Assembly (NCBI GenBank): GCA_964534275.1
Contig: CAZHQG010000007.1
Location: 66,262-130,261 of the forward strand
Source of the DNA: HRBIN30 sp964534275
GTDB lineage: Bacteria; Desulfobacterota; Binatia; HRBIN30
Length of the DNA stretch: 64,000 bases
Direction: 5' to 3'
A model generated the notes under the pieces. The model had not been told where the DNA came from, searched no databases, and saw only the letters and a list, made by a program, of their open reading frames with translations. Below, one piece after another: positions 37,040-46,393 of the stretch (position 1 is the stretch's first letter; every line of letters starts with the position of its first letter). Made by a program: the position numbers and the translations under genes.

Positions 37040-38338
37040 CTAACTCGCAGCAGCCTGCATGCGGGTGGCGGGCTTCGCGATCGCGTGGCGGGATTGCCTG
37101 GCCTTCGCCCTTCTTGAGCGAGCGGCAAGCCAGCGGGCCATGGGTTCCCAAACTTGCGTTGGTGCTTGCGAGCCAGCGAGGATGCCCATGTGCCCGGCGG
37201 GCACAAGGAGAAATGTTTTGTCTTTGCTCCCGACCTTGCCTAATAGGGCTCGCACTGCCGCCGGTGGGGCAACTTGATCGGTCTTTCCAGCGAACACGAG
37301 AACGTTACTGTGCACGTTGCGCAAATGCACGACCTTTCCACCCAGTGTAAGCTGCCCCCTCGCCAGCTTGTTTTGCTGCATAAACTCGCGAGTGAACTGG
37401 ACAAATGCATCCCGTGGGTAGTCGATGAACTGCCCGACCCACTGATTCATCGCATCGAAGCCGGTGACGTACTCGTGATTCCAAAGGTTCAAAAACAAGT
37501 CCGTGTACCGCGTGAGATTTTTCATGGGCGTGAGCAACCGAAATGCTGTGCTCGACAGGCCTCCGGGCACGTTCCCTAACGTATGGGCGAGCGTTTCGAC
37601 TTGCTTGCCCGCCAGTTTGGCTACCCACGCCAAGATCCCCATTTTGCTCATGTCTACCGGAGTTGCGATGCACACGATATTCCGCACGTCGTGGTCGCCC
37701 TCGGCTGCCACGTACATGAGACAGAACACTCCGCCCATGCAGTAGCCGAGGAGGGACAAGGTCTCGACGCCGGAGTCCTCGCGCACGGCTCGGCACGCTG
37801 CTGGCAGCCACTCGACCACGTACTGGTCGAGGCGAACGATTTGATCGGCTTCGTCAGGTTCGCCGAAGTCCACCACGTACGGTTGAAAGCCGCGTTCCAG
37901 CAAAAACGCGACAAGGCTCCGGCCAGGATACAGGTCGTAAATAAAGGGCTTGACCATCAAAGGCGGCACTAGGACGATCGGTACCGGATAGCGTTGTTTC
38001 ACCGACCCGAGGTGGTACCGGCGCACTTCCAGCTTGCCTTGATGCAAAATGGTAGTGTACGGGGTGCGACCAACCACAGTTTTGGGATCGCGAAGAAGCC
38101 AATCGAGTCCGTTTAAGAATCGCAGGAGTGCGCGCTGGGCTTCGATGCGCCCTCGCCAATCACCCCGCTGAAGGAGAGTACCGATCATGTGGAAAGGCAC
38201 CGTAAGCGCAGTGTGGCACCTTGTCAACGCAACGAGCCTGCGGTAGCGCCAGCGCACACGTGTGCGCCGTCCGGGCTCTACCGCGAAAGGGAATTTTGGG
38301 TTGTCATTTGACGCGCCATTGCGCAGGATGGTAGCCAT
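37040..38338 (-). CDS. phaC: PHA synthase-like alpha/beta hydrolase
   Basis: A 432-residue protein of the PhaC family, which polymerises hydroxyacyl-CoA into polyester granules. It has the lipase-like box with cysteine nucleophile (LGYCMGG), the conserved VPPLMVKPFIYDL, the Asp in FAGKTDQVAP and the catalytic His in VPAGHMGIL. The length suits a short class (class III-like) enzyme, which normally needs a PhaE or PhaR partner, and none is seen nearby. The ATG at 38338 is chosen over a TTG at 38371; neither has a strong ribosome site. Confidence 0.85.
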   Translation of the reverse strand: MATILRNGASNDNPKFPFAVEPGRRTRVRWRYRRLVALTRCHTALTVPFHMIGTLLQRGDWRGRIEAQRALLRFLNGLDWLLRDPKTVVGRTPYTTILHQGKLEVRRYHLGSVKQRYPVPIVLVPPLMVKPFIYDLYPGRSLVAFLLERGFQPYVVDFGEPDEADQIVRLDQYVVEWLPAACRAVREDSGVETLSLLGYCMGGVFCLMYVAAEGDHDVRNIVCIATPVDMSKMGILAWVAKLAGKQVETLAHTLGNVPGGLSSTAFRLLTPMKNLTRYTDLFLNLWNHEYVTGFDAMNQWVGQFIDYPRDAFVQFTREFMQQNKLARGQLTLGGKVVHLRNVHSNVLVFAGKTDQVAPPAAVRALLGKVGSKDKTFLLVPAGHMGILAGSQAPTQVWEPMARWLAARSRRAKARQSRHAIAKPATRMQAAAS

Positions 38339-38428
38339 GATGGCATTTGGGGAAGAAAACTCGCAACGCAACGGGAGGGTGGGCGCAGCTCACTGCGGTG
38401 CGCCGTGTGCAGTGATGGACGGGAGACC

Positions 38429-40264
38429 ATGAGAAGAACAGGATCGGAGATCGCGTCGGTTTTGCTGATGTGTTGGATGCTTGGTGGATGTGGCACGGAG
38501 TCGAACTTGGATGTCCGTCATCCACCTCCTCCGACCGCACCCAGGTTGCAGGTTCGCATAGGTGGCCAAGTGCGGATGCCCGATGGCCGCGTGGCTTACC
38601 AACCGAAGTGGCTCGGGTGGATCAGCGAGGCCTTGATCCAGCGGGCGGAGGCATTGCTGGCCGCCAACGTGCAACCCGTCGGGCCGGGTGTGCGGGTATC
38701 GTTAGGTGTTTTGCGTGCAGATGGTTCCATCGAAGGGCCGCTGGCTACTGCCGCAACCGCTCAAAATGGTCGCTACCAACTGGCGCTACCAGACGGCCGG
38801 GACCCGGCGTCGGTATGCCGGTACGTGGTGTACGTCGGGGAAGCAAGCAATGGCACGCTGACGCGTGCACTGGTGACCGCAGCGGATGACGCGCAGGACA
38901 TTGACTTTCAAACCGAAGCTCTTGTGCGGCTCCTTTTGGACCGTGCGGCTGCCGGGTTTGACTTGTGTGCTGCAAACGTCACCGAACTACGCGCGCTCAC
39001 GAGTAGGATTCGTGCATTGCCGGACGTTGTCGTTGGCGTGAACGCTGCCGATGTGAACTTGAAAGCCCGGCAAATTGCCGGCGCGGACGAGGTGCTGCAA
39101 TCGTTGCTCGACCAGGCGCTCGCACCTACACCAACGCCTGTGCGCACCCCACGGTATACCTTCACCGCTAGCCCCACGCGTACGTCCACCGCCACGCGCA
39201 CCGCGACGCCGACGCGTACGCAAACGCCTACCCGCACGAATACCCCAACAATCACGCCGACTCGCCCACCAACACGTACGCCGACCCCAGGTGCGCCAAC
39301 GGCAACTTCGACCGCTTCCCCCGCTTCGACGGGCGTTACGCCGGGTGCTCCCTCCCCAACCCCCACGGCAACCGCCACGCAACCCGCGGAGGAGGAACTC
39401 GTGCGGACCTGCACGCTACGCCCAGGCACGACAGCGTCGCGGGTGTTCGTACAACTTCCGGAGTTCGGGCTTTCGATCAACTTGTCCGGACGCCAGGAGT
39501 GGCGCTTCGCGCCTCCAGATGAAAATGGCGTCCGGCAAATAACCGTTCCTCGAGAGGGGACGGTGTTCAATCGGGTGAGTTTGCCGGTAGGTGCCGGGTT
39601 TGCGTGCGTTCGTTTGTCTGCAGATAGTTCTGGGTTCGTGGACTGCGACGGTGGCACGGTAGGCTACAACACGCTCATCGAGCAGGACCACAATACCACG
39701 AATCCTCCAGGACCTAACGGCGGCTTGCCGCAAGATCCCGAATGTACTGCTACTGCCACACTTCCCGACGGGCAGGTGAGCCGTGCGACCCTAGAAGGCT
39801 CTGGCGACCCACATCCTGGCGTGTGCCGCAGTCCTGTGAAGGCCACGCGCACGGGCGAGTTCCCTGCCGGGGGGATGCTGCTGTACGAGAATTTGTGTCT
39901 ACGCATCCAGGAACCTGGGAGCATGGACCCGTGCCCGCCGGCCACCGAGCCCTGCGATCCGGAGGCAGGGGAGCTTGCGCTCAGTGGCTCGATCACTTCC
40001 GGTACGACGGAGGTGGTCATCTATGACCAGGGAAATACCGACAAGGTTATGCGGGACGCTACCGCGCAGTGTGGCTCCGTGCCTTGCGTGGCCAAGGTCG
40101 TGGGCGCGCCGTTCCCTTGCCAAGCGATCGAATCCGGCGATTTGAGCAGCGGCCGCCTTGGATTCGGGTTCCCAGTGCTGGACGTGCCTCTGCTGAACTC
40201 CCACTTCGATCTCATCGGAATCCTGTCCGTCATGTGCCAACCCCCTCCAACACCAGCGCCCTGA
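38429..40264 (+). CDS. Large lipoprotein with Thr/Pro-rich linker
   Basis: A 611-residue lipoprotein (signal IASVLLMCWMLGGCG). Residues about 40-235 form one domain (carboxypeptidase-regulatory-like strands, LQVRIGGQVRMPDG). A TPTRT/TATRT linker of about 90 residues follows (about 240-330), then a Cys-rich C-terminal domain (at least eight cysteines, likely disulfides). The repetitive codons of the linker are a local low-complexity tract at about 39,120-39,390. It is probably a surface protein with a stalk. The ATG at 38429 has GGGAG close ahead. Confidence 0.8.
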   Translation: MRRTGSEIASVLLMCWMLGGCGTESNLDVRHPPPPTAPRLQVRIGGQVRMPDGRVAYQPKWLGWISEALIQRAEALLAANVQPVGPGVRVSLGVLRADGSIEGPLATAATAQNGRYQLALPDGRDPASVCRYVVYVGEASNGTLTRALVTAADDAQDIDFQTEALVRLLLDRAAAGFDLCAANVTELRALTSRIRALPDVVVGVNAADVNLKARQIAGADEVLQSLLDQALAPTPTPVRTPRYTFTASPTRTSTATRTATPTRTQTPTRTNTPTITPTRPPTRTPTPGAPTATSTASPASTGVTPGAPSPTPTATATQPAEEELVRTCTLRPGTTASRVFVQLPEFGLSINLSGRQEWRFAPPDENGVRQITVPREGTVFNRVSLPVGAGFACVRLSADSSGFVDCDGGTVGYNTLIEQDHNTTNPPGPNGGLPQDPECTATATLPDGQVSRATLEGSGDPHPGVCRSPVKATRTGEFPAGGMLLYENLCLRIQEPGSMDPCPPATEPCDPEAGELALSGSITSGTTEVVIYDQGNTDKVMRDATAQCGSVPCVAKVVGAPFPCQAIESGDLSSGRLGFGFPVLDVPLLNSHFDLIGILSVMCQPPPTPAP

Positions 40265-40907
40265 ACGCACAGAAAATTGGGCAGCTTCGATGTGCGACCC
40301 AGACAGCCGGGTTCCTCGAATGCTTGCGCGCCATCCATCTGCGGATGCGCGCGTGCCGGGGCACTTGGCACTTTGGCTTTACGTTGGAGGCCAGGGTAGC
40401 TTCCCTTCCACTCACAGTTCACGTTCAATCGTATAATCAGGCGCGGCGTTGTTTGGGCACGGACGCGATGGCAGGGGCGACCCGAAGGATCGCCCCTGCC
40501 ACCGCAATCCAATCGCACGACGCCCTCCTTTCACGCCTAGACTTTGCGGAGGTAGGGCCACTCATCGGGTCCTTAGGACGTTCTAGGGGCGTGAATCTCT
40601 ATGTCTGCAAGGGGGGACGGTGCGTGGCTCTGATTCCAGCATGCCTTGCTAAGGCCACTCGCATGTCCCGCACGTGATGCGGGAGTAGCCGGTTTTCAGG
40701 AACGCTGGCTAACCCCTGGCCAGGGGTCGTCCCGTGTCGACGGCGAGCCGGAAAGCTGCGTCTTGTAATCGTGAGCGCGTCCCGAGAAATACGGCGCACT
40801 TTGTACCCCTAGCTTTCGCGCATCGGTAGGTGGTGCCCAGGCGGAAATTCATCTCGAATGCGGTGCTGGTCAACTCTTGGAAGCTGCGGCGCGGGTACGC
40901 GAGAGGA
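40265..40907 (+). other. Intergenic boundary between housekeeping region and CRISPR locus
   Basis: About 640 bases with no convincing coding frame on either strand. It contains a TATAAT hexamer at 40432-40437 and, 33 bases later, a strong hairpin (separate entry). I see no insertion sequence, tRNA or integrase at this left border of the cas locus. Confidence 0.5.
40470..40500 (+). terminator. Strong hairpin in the intergenic boundary
   Basis: A perfect 11-bp inverted repeat (GGCAGGGGCGA / TCGCCCCTGCC) with a 9-base loop. Its position past the cas operon end and past the lipoprotein gene suits a transcription stop for either side, although no T-run follows on either strand. Confidence 0.45.
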
Positions 40908-42614
40908 TCAGGAACGGCGGTCGAGCCAAGCAATTTCGCCAAGCTGAAAAGGATCGCGCTGTTGTTCTTCGCGGGAGCGACGGTCCATCACGGCTACCCG
41001 GCAGACCGTGGTTCCCAGCCGCAGAGCTTCGTCTGCTAGTCGCTCGGCTAGATACTGCAGAGCCGTGGTGCCACCCGTAAGATTCACGATGACCTCGGAT
41101 GCTTCCAGCAAGATCCCACGTGTGCGTTCGGCGAGCTGGTCTGCCTCGCGGAACGCTTGATACGGATCGTCGAAAAGTTCCGTCGCCACCGTCGTCGGTG
41201 AAACGCTTGCAGCTTGCAAGGCTCGCCCCAGATTCTCGGCAGCTTCTTTCGAAGTCAGGACCAGAACCGAGTCCGGCTGCACATGTCGAAGTGCGGAAAA
41301 GAGCGCTCCAGGAGAACGCCCCAGTGGCGCGATGAGCAGGCGAGAGCGAGCTGGAAAGTGCACTGCGATGGCGCTTGCCCGATCGAGTAGGGAGCGGCCG
41401 AGTGCGAGGAGTTTCCCCATCCCCTCGGGCGTGACGCGAACACGCTCCTTCTTCATACCGGCGTGAGCCAGAAGGTTTCGTTGCTCGGAGATCTTGTCCC
41501 AAAACGCAGCGAGGTCACGATGCAAGTCGGAGAGGCGATCGGCATCGCACTTCGCTCGGTAGCTCAGAGCACTGAGAAAACGCTCGGCGGGTTTTCTCGC
41601 GTTCCGATAATCGAGCCAGTCCGCGATGTTTCCCCGTCGCCAAAGAATGACGTTCACCACCCACTCGCGCATGGCCTCGAGCGCGTTCGCGTAGTCGAAG
41701 TGCTCAGAGGCCCATTCAATGAACTGCCATTGCCGGCGTAACTCGGCTTCGTCCAACGGGACCTCGTGTTTCGTGGAGAATTTCTGGGCCACGGCCCAAG
41801 ATTGAACGGTCTCGGCCAGCCCCTGCGCGGCAAGGACCGCCGCGTCCATTCGTGTTTCTGCTTGCTGCAATGCGTCGAGGAGATTGCGCGCCGCAAGTCC
41901 AGCCTCGATCGGCAGACCGTATGCCAGTACCGGTGCCAATGCCTCCGCCGCATCTCGGATAATGGACACGTGCCGCCCCGAACGGGATTTTTGGCTTCCT
42001 CGCACGAACAGCGTGCGGACATGGCTGCGGAGGGCCTTCGCGAGCGACTGTGCGCGCCCGGTTTCCCGCAGGGCCGCCAAGGCTTGGTACCATTGCAGGA
42101 GCTCGAAGAAGGGAGTGACGTCGATGATCGGACACGTGCCGTCAGCTCCGCGGAGCTCGAAGGCTCCGTAGAACAATCCGCGCACGGATAGATCCCGCAA
42201 ACCGACCAGATACGCCAGCGCGGCAAGATACAACACCGGTTGGTGCCGCAGCCCGAAGGTGAGGTCCACTGCAACTGCAGGTTGCGTTTCTACAGGCACG
42301 GCGTCGAGAATCGCCACTAGGATTTTGGTGATGTCGTCGGGTGTGCTGGCCTCTGGGACCGTCTGTGGTCGTACGTCCCGTACCCCAAGGTGACGGCATT
42401 CCGCGGCGAGATTCTCGAAACTCCGGTCTAAGGCCGTCTTCGTGCCGAGAACGCTAACGCAGATATGTGCCAACTCGTCGCGATCGAAAGCGAGCGCCAA
42501 CGTGGCCACCGGCGCGAAGCAGGTTTCCCAAAATTTGCCGTTGTAGGCGTAACGCGCCGCCTGGTAGTTTTGCGTTCCAAGCGCCGTAAGAAGGATCGTG
42601 TTCTCCTGGTTCAC
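40908..42614 (-). CDS. CARF-HEPN-CARF protein (Csx2/TM1812-like with extra C-terminal CARF domain)
   Basis: A 568-residue CRISPR ancillary effector. Residues 1-190 match the TM1812/Csx2 CARF domain (ILLTALGTQNYQAARYAYNG, AVDLTFGLRHQPVLYLAALAYL, FYGAFEL). The middle is helical and ends with a HEPN active-site motif RNLLAH (R-x4-H, about residues 379-384). From about residue 423 a second Rossmann-like domain starts (SRLLIAPLGRSPGALFSAL, VLVLTSKEAAENL) with a late NLTGGTTALQYLAERLA motif (about 508), the hallmark of another CARF branch. CARF domains bind cyclic oligoadenylate from Cas10, and HEPN domains cut RNA. The GTG at 42614 follows cas6 by 11 bp, so it is last in the effector operon. Confidence 0.78.
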   Translation of the reverse strand: MNQENTILLTALGTQNYQAARYAYNGKFWETCFAPVATLALAFDRDELAHICVSVLGTKTALDRSFENLAAECRHLGVRDVRPQTVPEASTPDDITKILVAILDAVPVETQPAVAVDLTFGLRHQPVLYLAALAYLVGLRDLSVRGLFYGAFELRGADGTCPIIDVTPFFELLQWYQALAALRETGRAQSLAKALRSHVRTLFVRGSQKSRSGRHVSIIRDAAEALAPVLAYGLPIEAGLAARNLLDALQQAETRMDAAVLAAQGLAETVQSWAVAQKFSTKHEVPLDEAELRRQWQFIEWASEHFDYANALEAMREWVVNVILWRRGNIADWLDYRNARKPAERFLSALSYRAKCDADRLSDLHRDLAAFWDKISEQRNLLAHAGMKKERVRVTPEGMGKLLALGRSLLDRASAIAVHFPARSRLLIAPLGRSPGALFSALRHVQPDSVLVLTSKEAAENLGRALQAASVSPTTVATELFDDPYQAFREADQLAERTRGILLEASEVIVNLTGGTTALQYLAERLADEALRLGTTVCRVAVMDRRSREEQQRDPFQLGEIAWLDRRS

Positions 42615-42625
42615 AGTTGGGTCGC

Positions 42626-43585
42626 TCAGCCGTTTTTGGGGACGCTCGGATCCGCGAGTTCACGCCTGGGCGAATCGCAGCCGAAATCGAGCTCGTAGCG
42701 GCCGAAACCAAAGGTGGTTGCTTTGCCGACCTGGGCTATCGAGCCGAAGTGGAGCAGAGGCACGAGCTCATGCAGGGTGGGGCCACTGAGCCGGACGGTG
42801 CCGACGAGGCCTGGCCAGAGCATCCACCGCCGCTGTCGGCCGGAGTAACGACCGACGCGCACGACGCGAACGTTCGCAACCGACTGCAGCACCTTTGCGG
42901 CTGACGACCACGCTTCCAATGGTTGCGAGCCAGTACGGTCTAGGTGCGCAAGGAGAGCCGCCCGGCGGGCGATCGCGTCGATCAGCAGAGGGGCGTCCAC
43001 CAACGACGCGATTTGCCCTTGGTGCTTTAGCCGCAAGGGCGTGACGAAGCGCAGGGTCACAGAATCGGGTGCCCTTCCGGTTGGCAGTTGCGCACTTGGC
43101 AAGGGCGTCAACTGCTCAAGTTCCAGAGTGACACGCGAATCGCGAGCACCAAGACCTTTGCGACCCACACGCCGCAAGGCACGGCGCAAATGGTCCCAGT
43201 AGTCCCAAACTTTGCCAAGCGCCACGAGGCGGAAGCGAATGCGGTTCCCTCGATGGACGACGATGGGCTGCTCGGTTGTCGGTACCAATGGTGGCTCGGG
43301 AGCGATCGCAAGCGGACGCGGGGGCTCCGTTGTTACACCGAGCTCACGAAGCGAGTCTAACTCTTTGGTTGGCGGCTCGAACAAAACAGGGTACGCACAG
43401 CTTGGTTCCGCCGGACAACCAGCACAATTGGGGCGCGCCTTGGCAATACAAACCTGGTCATAAACGGCTCGGGCAAGCGCGCCGTGCAGAGCCGTCGTCG
43501 GCAGCGGTGGCAGTTCGCCTGCACGCGTTACTTCGTACTGGATTTGCCACACATGCAGTCGGGGCAGGGCAGCCATATCAAACAC
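42626..43585 (-). CDS. cas6: CRISPR endoribonuclease Cas6
   Basis: A 319-residue RAMP protein of the Cas6 (DUF2276/Cas6 C-terminal) type, which cuts the repeat RNA to release crRNAs. It has a Cys cluster CAGCPAEPSCAYPVLFEP near residue 55 and the C-terminal glycine-rich RAMP region (WSGRQRR-like RYSGRQRRWMLWPG, then IAQVGKATTFGFGRYEL). The GTG at 43585 overlaps the cmr1 stop; an ATG at 43576 is the alternative start. The repeat's hairpin with an 8-nt 3' tail is the expected substrate. Confidence 0.85.
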   Translation of the reverse strand: MFDMAALPRLHVWQIQYEVTRAGELPPLPTTALHGALARAVYDQVCIAKARPNCAGCPAEPSCAYPVLFEPPTKELDSLRELGVTTEPPRPLAIAPEPPLVPTTEQPIVVHRGNRIRFRLVALGKVWDYWDHLRRALRRVGRKGLGARDSRVTLELEQLTPLPSAQLPTGRAPDSVTLRFVTPLRLKHQGQIASLVDAPLLIDAIARRAALLAHLDRTGSQPLEAWSSAAKVLQSVANVRVVRVGRYSGRQRRWMLWPGLVGTVRLSGPTLHELVPLLHFGSIAQVGKATTFGFGRYELDFGCDSPRRELADPSVPKNG

Positions 43586-44639
43586 AAGAGTGCTCGACCG
43601 ATTTCAGGAACGCGGTCAGTGCTCGGTCCCAGTCGTTCGGAGGTTGTTGTGCGTAATTGCCATCGTACTTGAGCTTTGGTGGCTGCTCTCTTGGAACCAG
43701 CGGCCCGGCGGCACGCCACAGCAAAGGATGATACTTGCCATTGATTTGAATCACTCGGATCTGCAGCAAAGATGCGGCGCGTTTCCATTTTTCTGGTAAG
43801 GCGCGCCCTGCAGGGTGATTGCCGAAACGGATTGGGAGCCCGAAGGCGGCTAGAATTTCCGGCCTGTGGATGTCTTTCTCGACCCGGAAATTTTGAAGTT
43901 CTTTCCCCACGTTGTCGAGGGCCTGCTCCCAAGTAGGAAAGCCATTCTTCCATAGCCGCACCGCCAGATCCTTCCCGAGATGCTGGTGTTGAGCATCCAT
44001 GGGTGGCTCGAACCACTCGCGAATTTTTTTCCAGCCTTGCTGAAACCGCGCTTTCCACTCTTGTGGGCTCGCTGCACCGTGGGCAGGAGGCAGGTGCGCA
44101 CACTCGGGCCAGCCGCTCCATTGGGTGAGGGCGAGGGTGCCGTAGCCACGCCGCGAACGGCTTCCCAGCCCGCCAAGATGGCCGAACAACCACAAGGAGG
44201 CAGCCCAAGCGTGGCGCACGCGCTCTTGGTTCTGCCGCTCTCGCGGTTGCCATTGCCAAGCTAGCCGCACTGGAACCGTGCCCTGCTCGGGAAGAATTGC
44301 CCTCCGATCATTGTTGCTAAGGTAGAACGTGTACCCCAGATAAGCGGCACCTGATTCCTCAGCTCGTCGCGGGTTTAATCGCACTTCTAAGGACTCCGTG
44401 TCTTGGACCCACCGACGGACTTGCAGGGCGACAGGCGAAGAATGACCGGTGCCAGTGGTCGCGCCGAACACAAACGGTTCCCACTTCGCGAAGTCTCCAT
44501 CGATCGCGCGGTACCACCACCGGAGCGCTCCTCGCAAGCTGAACGGCCGGATTTCCGACGCCCCGTTTTGATCCGCGCCCGCGCAAAACACAGGCGTTAC
44601 GATTTGCAGTTTTGCGTCCAACACTGGCTGGTCGCTCAT
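43578..44639 (-). CDS. cmr1: Type III-B CRISPR RAMP protein Cmr1
   Basis: A 353-residue Cmr1, the RAMP subunit capping the target-binding end of the Cmr complex. The signature is LQIVTPVFCAGADQ...EIRPFSLRGALRWWYRAI at the N-terminus and the glycine loop GGLGSRSRRGYGTLAL at about residue 165. AAGAGG precedes the ATG at 44639. It lies 10 bp after cmr6 and overlaps cas6. Confidence 0.9.
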   Translation of the reverse strand: MSDQPVLDAKLQIVTPVFCAGADQNGASEIRPFSLRGALRWWYRAIDGDFAKWEPFVFGATTGTGHSSPVALQVRRWVQDTESLEVRLNPRRAEESGAAYLGYTFYLSNNDRRAILPEQGTVPVRLAWQWQPRERQNQERVRHAWAASLWLFGHLGGLGSRSRRGYGTLALTQWSGWPECAHLPPAHGAASPQEWKARFQQGWKKIREWFEPPMDAQHQHLGKDLAVRLWKNGFPTWEQALDNVGKELQNFRVEKDIHRPEILAAFGLPIRFGNHPAGRALPEKWKRAASLLQIRVIQINGKYHPLLWRAAGPLVPREQPPKLKYDGNYAQQPPNDWDRALTAFLKSVEHSCV

Positions 44640-44649
44640 GATGTGCCTC

Positions 44650-45954
44650 TTAGTGGCGGTAAACTCCAATCACGCGGTCGCCTTCCACTTCGAGCCGGAA
44701 GGGTGTTCGCTCGCGCCTCCAATGGTTCAAGCCCCCGGGATTGATCCCGAACTTTTTTCGGCAAAACCGAATGGAGACCTCGTAGCTCGATCCGTCCGGG
44801 GCTTTGAACACGAGGCGATCCGCTTTCGAATCGAAGCTGTCGATTACAGCGCCTTCGATCGTTCTTTTCGTTGCCGGGCCCAACACTGGACCTGTTGTTG
44901 CAGCCTCCGCTCGCGCTTGTCCACGCGCGGTCGAGGAAGCCGGCTCATCAGTCGGCTCGATCTCGAACAGGCCGTACCCCGAGGACGTTTTTGCCCCTAG
45001 GCCCATGTCCGCTAGACCTTGGAGCAGGTACTTCTCGGCGTCGCGAAGCGCACTTTTGGCATCCTCGTTCCCAAGATTTCCTCGCGCCACCAAGGCGATT
45101 TCGAAACGGGCTCCAGGCTTAATGCGTAAAAAGGGGAGCGGAATCGGGTCCTCGCAGTCGTGCGGGATTGGCGATTTCCCTTGGTAGTAGTCGGGGTGGT
45201 GCGGGCTCATGACCTCTTGTTCCAGGCACCCGGCCTCTAAAGGGATCCCGTCGAGAAAGTCCACCTTTCCAGCCCAGCCCTTGTCGCCGCCTTCCCCAAA
45301 AAGCTCTTTGATTGGTGTCTCAGGGTCGGGCTGTTCCTTCGGCTCGTCCTTCCTTTTTGCGGTCAACCCCGCCAGTTCGTGCGTCGATTCGCTAGCCAAC
45401 TCCACCTGTGGTACCCCGAGGATGCTCCGACGCATCGCAGCGCGGGCCAGGCCCTTGAGGCCGCTGCCCGGCAGGTAAGGCACTCCGTATGTGTGGTGCA
45501 AGCAAAACCCGAGTTCGAGGGGCGTGGGCGCTGCGAGCCAAAGCACACAAGGAGTTTTCGCTTTTACGACAAGGCTTTTCGCTCGTTCCCCGAAGGCTTG
45601 AAGCCACATCGTCCTTCTTGCGTGCCACGCATCCAATACATTGCTGAGTTTCGCGACCGTTACGCACGCCGCCCGGAAGGCTGCTCCTCTATCTGGCTTG
45701 AATCCCTCGCCCTCGCATTTCCCCTCGACAAACTTGGATATTTGTAATCCAGGGTGAACGACCGCCGCGTCCCTCACAAGCTTTTCGGTGCTTTTGGGCA
45801 GTACGTAGATCCTGCGATTCTCCCCGCCCCCGTTTCCATGGCCGCCTCCTCCGCCTCCGGGGCGTCCACCTCGGCCGCCGCCTCCTCTGCCAGTCCTCGG
45901 CGGTCCCCCTCCTGGTCCCGGTCGATTTCCAATTCGCGTAGTCGGCTCAGCCAT
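44650..45954 (-). CDS. cmr6: Type III-B CRISPR RAMP protein Cmr6 with RGG-rich extension
   Basis: A 434-residue Cmr6. The core has VPYLPGSGLKGLARAA (about residue 158) and the RAMP glycine loop LGAKTSSGYGLF (about 330). Two additions are unusual. One is an N-terminal glycine/arginine tract (residues 10-48, RGGGGRGGRPGGGGGGHG) like RGG-box RNA-binding tails. The other is a C-terminal domain of about 80 residues after residue 350 (TIEGAVIDSF...VIGVYRH) that looks OB-like. Typical Cmr6 proteins are around 250-350 residues. Gene order after cmr5 supports the assignment. Confidence 0.88.
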   Translation of the reverse strand: MAEPTTRIGNRPGPGGGPPRTGRGGGGRGGRPGGGGGGHGNGGGENRRIYVLPKSTEKLVRDAAVVHPGLQISKFVEGKCEGEGFKPDRGAAFRAACVTVAKLSNVLDAWHARRTMWLQAFGERAKSLVVKAKTPCVLWLAAPTPLELGFCLHHTYGVPYLPGSGLKGLARAAMRRSILGVPQVELASESTHELAGLTAKRKDEPKEQPDPETPIKELFGEGGDKGWAGKVDFLDGIPLEAGCLEQEVMSPHHPDYYQGKSPIPHDCEDPIPLPFLRIKPGARFEIALVARGNLGNEDAKSALRDAEKYLLQGLADMGLGAKTSSGYGLFEIEPTDEPASSTARGQARAEAATTGPVLGPATKRTIEGAVIDSFDSKADRLVFKAPDGSSYEVSIRFCRKKFGINPGGLNHWRRERTPFRLEVEGDRVIGVYRH

Positions 45955-45974
45955 GATCGAGGCCCCCTCTCACC

Positions 45975-46364
45975 TCAGTCGGCCCCTTGCTGCTTTTGGT
46001 CACCAGCTTCAAGTTCCACCTCGGCAAAGCGCTTGAGCCACTGCGCTGCGCTGAGGGCATCGCGGGTTTTGCGACGCACGTTCTCAGCACTTTTTACGAG
46101 TTCCTTCACGGCATCGGCAGTGTTGCCCTGATTCCCCTTTAAAAGATCCAAGTGCCGTGCAAGCTCTGTCGCCAGTCTTTTCTGTTTGCCGTCGTAGAAC
46201 AGCAGAGTTTGCGCCAAGCCGGAGCTTTGGATGTGCGACGGCAACTTGCGAATGTGGCTGAGCAACTCTTTTTTATTGGCGTCTTTCGTTTCTTTCAAAG
46301 TGCGAATCGTCTTCAGCGCCCATTCGGCGCGTTCTTGCTCGATGTGCTTAGCCTTTTCCGCCAT
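45975..46364 (-). CDS. cmr5: Type III-B CRISPR small subunit Cmr5
   Basis: A 129-residue all-helical protein matching Cmr5, the small subunit that forms the second filament of the Cmr complex. Recognisable are ERAEWALKTIRTL, LLSHIRKLPSHIQSSGLAQTLLFY and a charged C-terminal helix. It sits between cmr4 and cmr6, its usual place. Confidence 0.9.
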   Translation of the reverse strand: MAEKAKHIEQERAEWALKTIRTLKETKDANKKELLSHIRKLPSHIQSSGLAQTLLFYDGKQKRLATELARHLDLLKGNQGNTADAVKELVKSAENVRRKTRDALSAAQWLKRFAEVELEAGDQKQQGAD

Positions 46365-46393
46365 CTTGCTCCTCCTTCCCTAAAGCGCGGCTT

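Noticed and set aside
40599..40942. Two short minus-strand frames in the gap before the CARF-HEPN-CARF gene end.
   Set aside because: No ribosome site, no domain and no coding-like composition compared with neighbouring genes.
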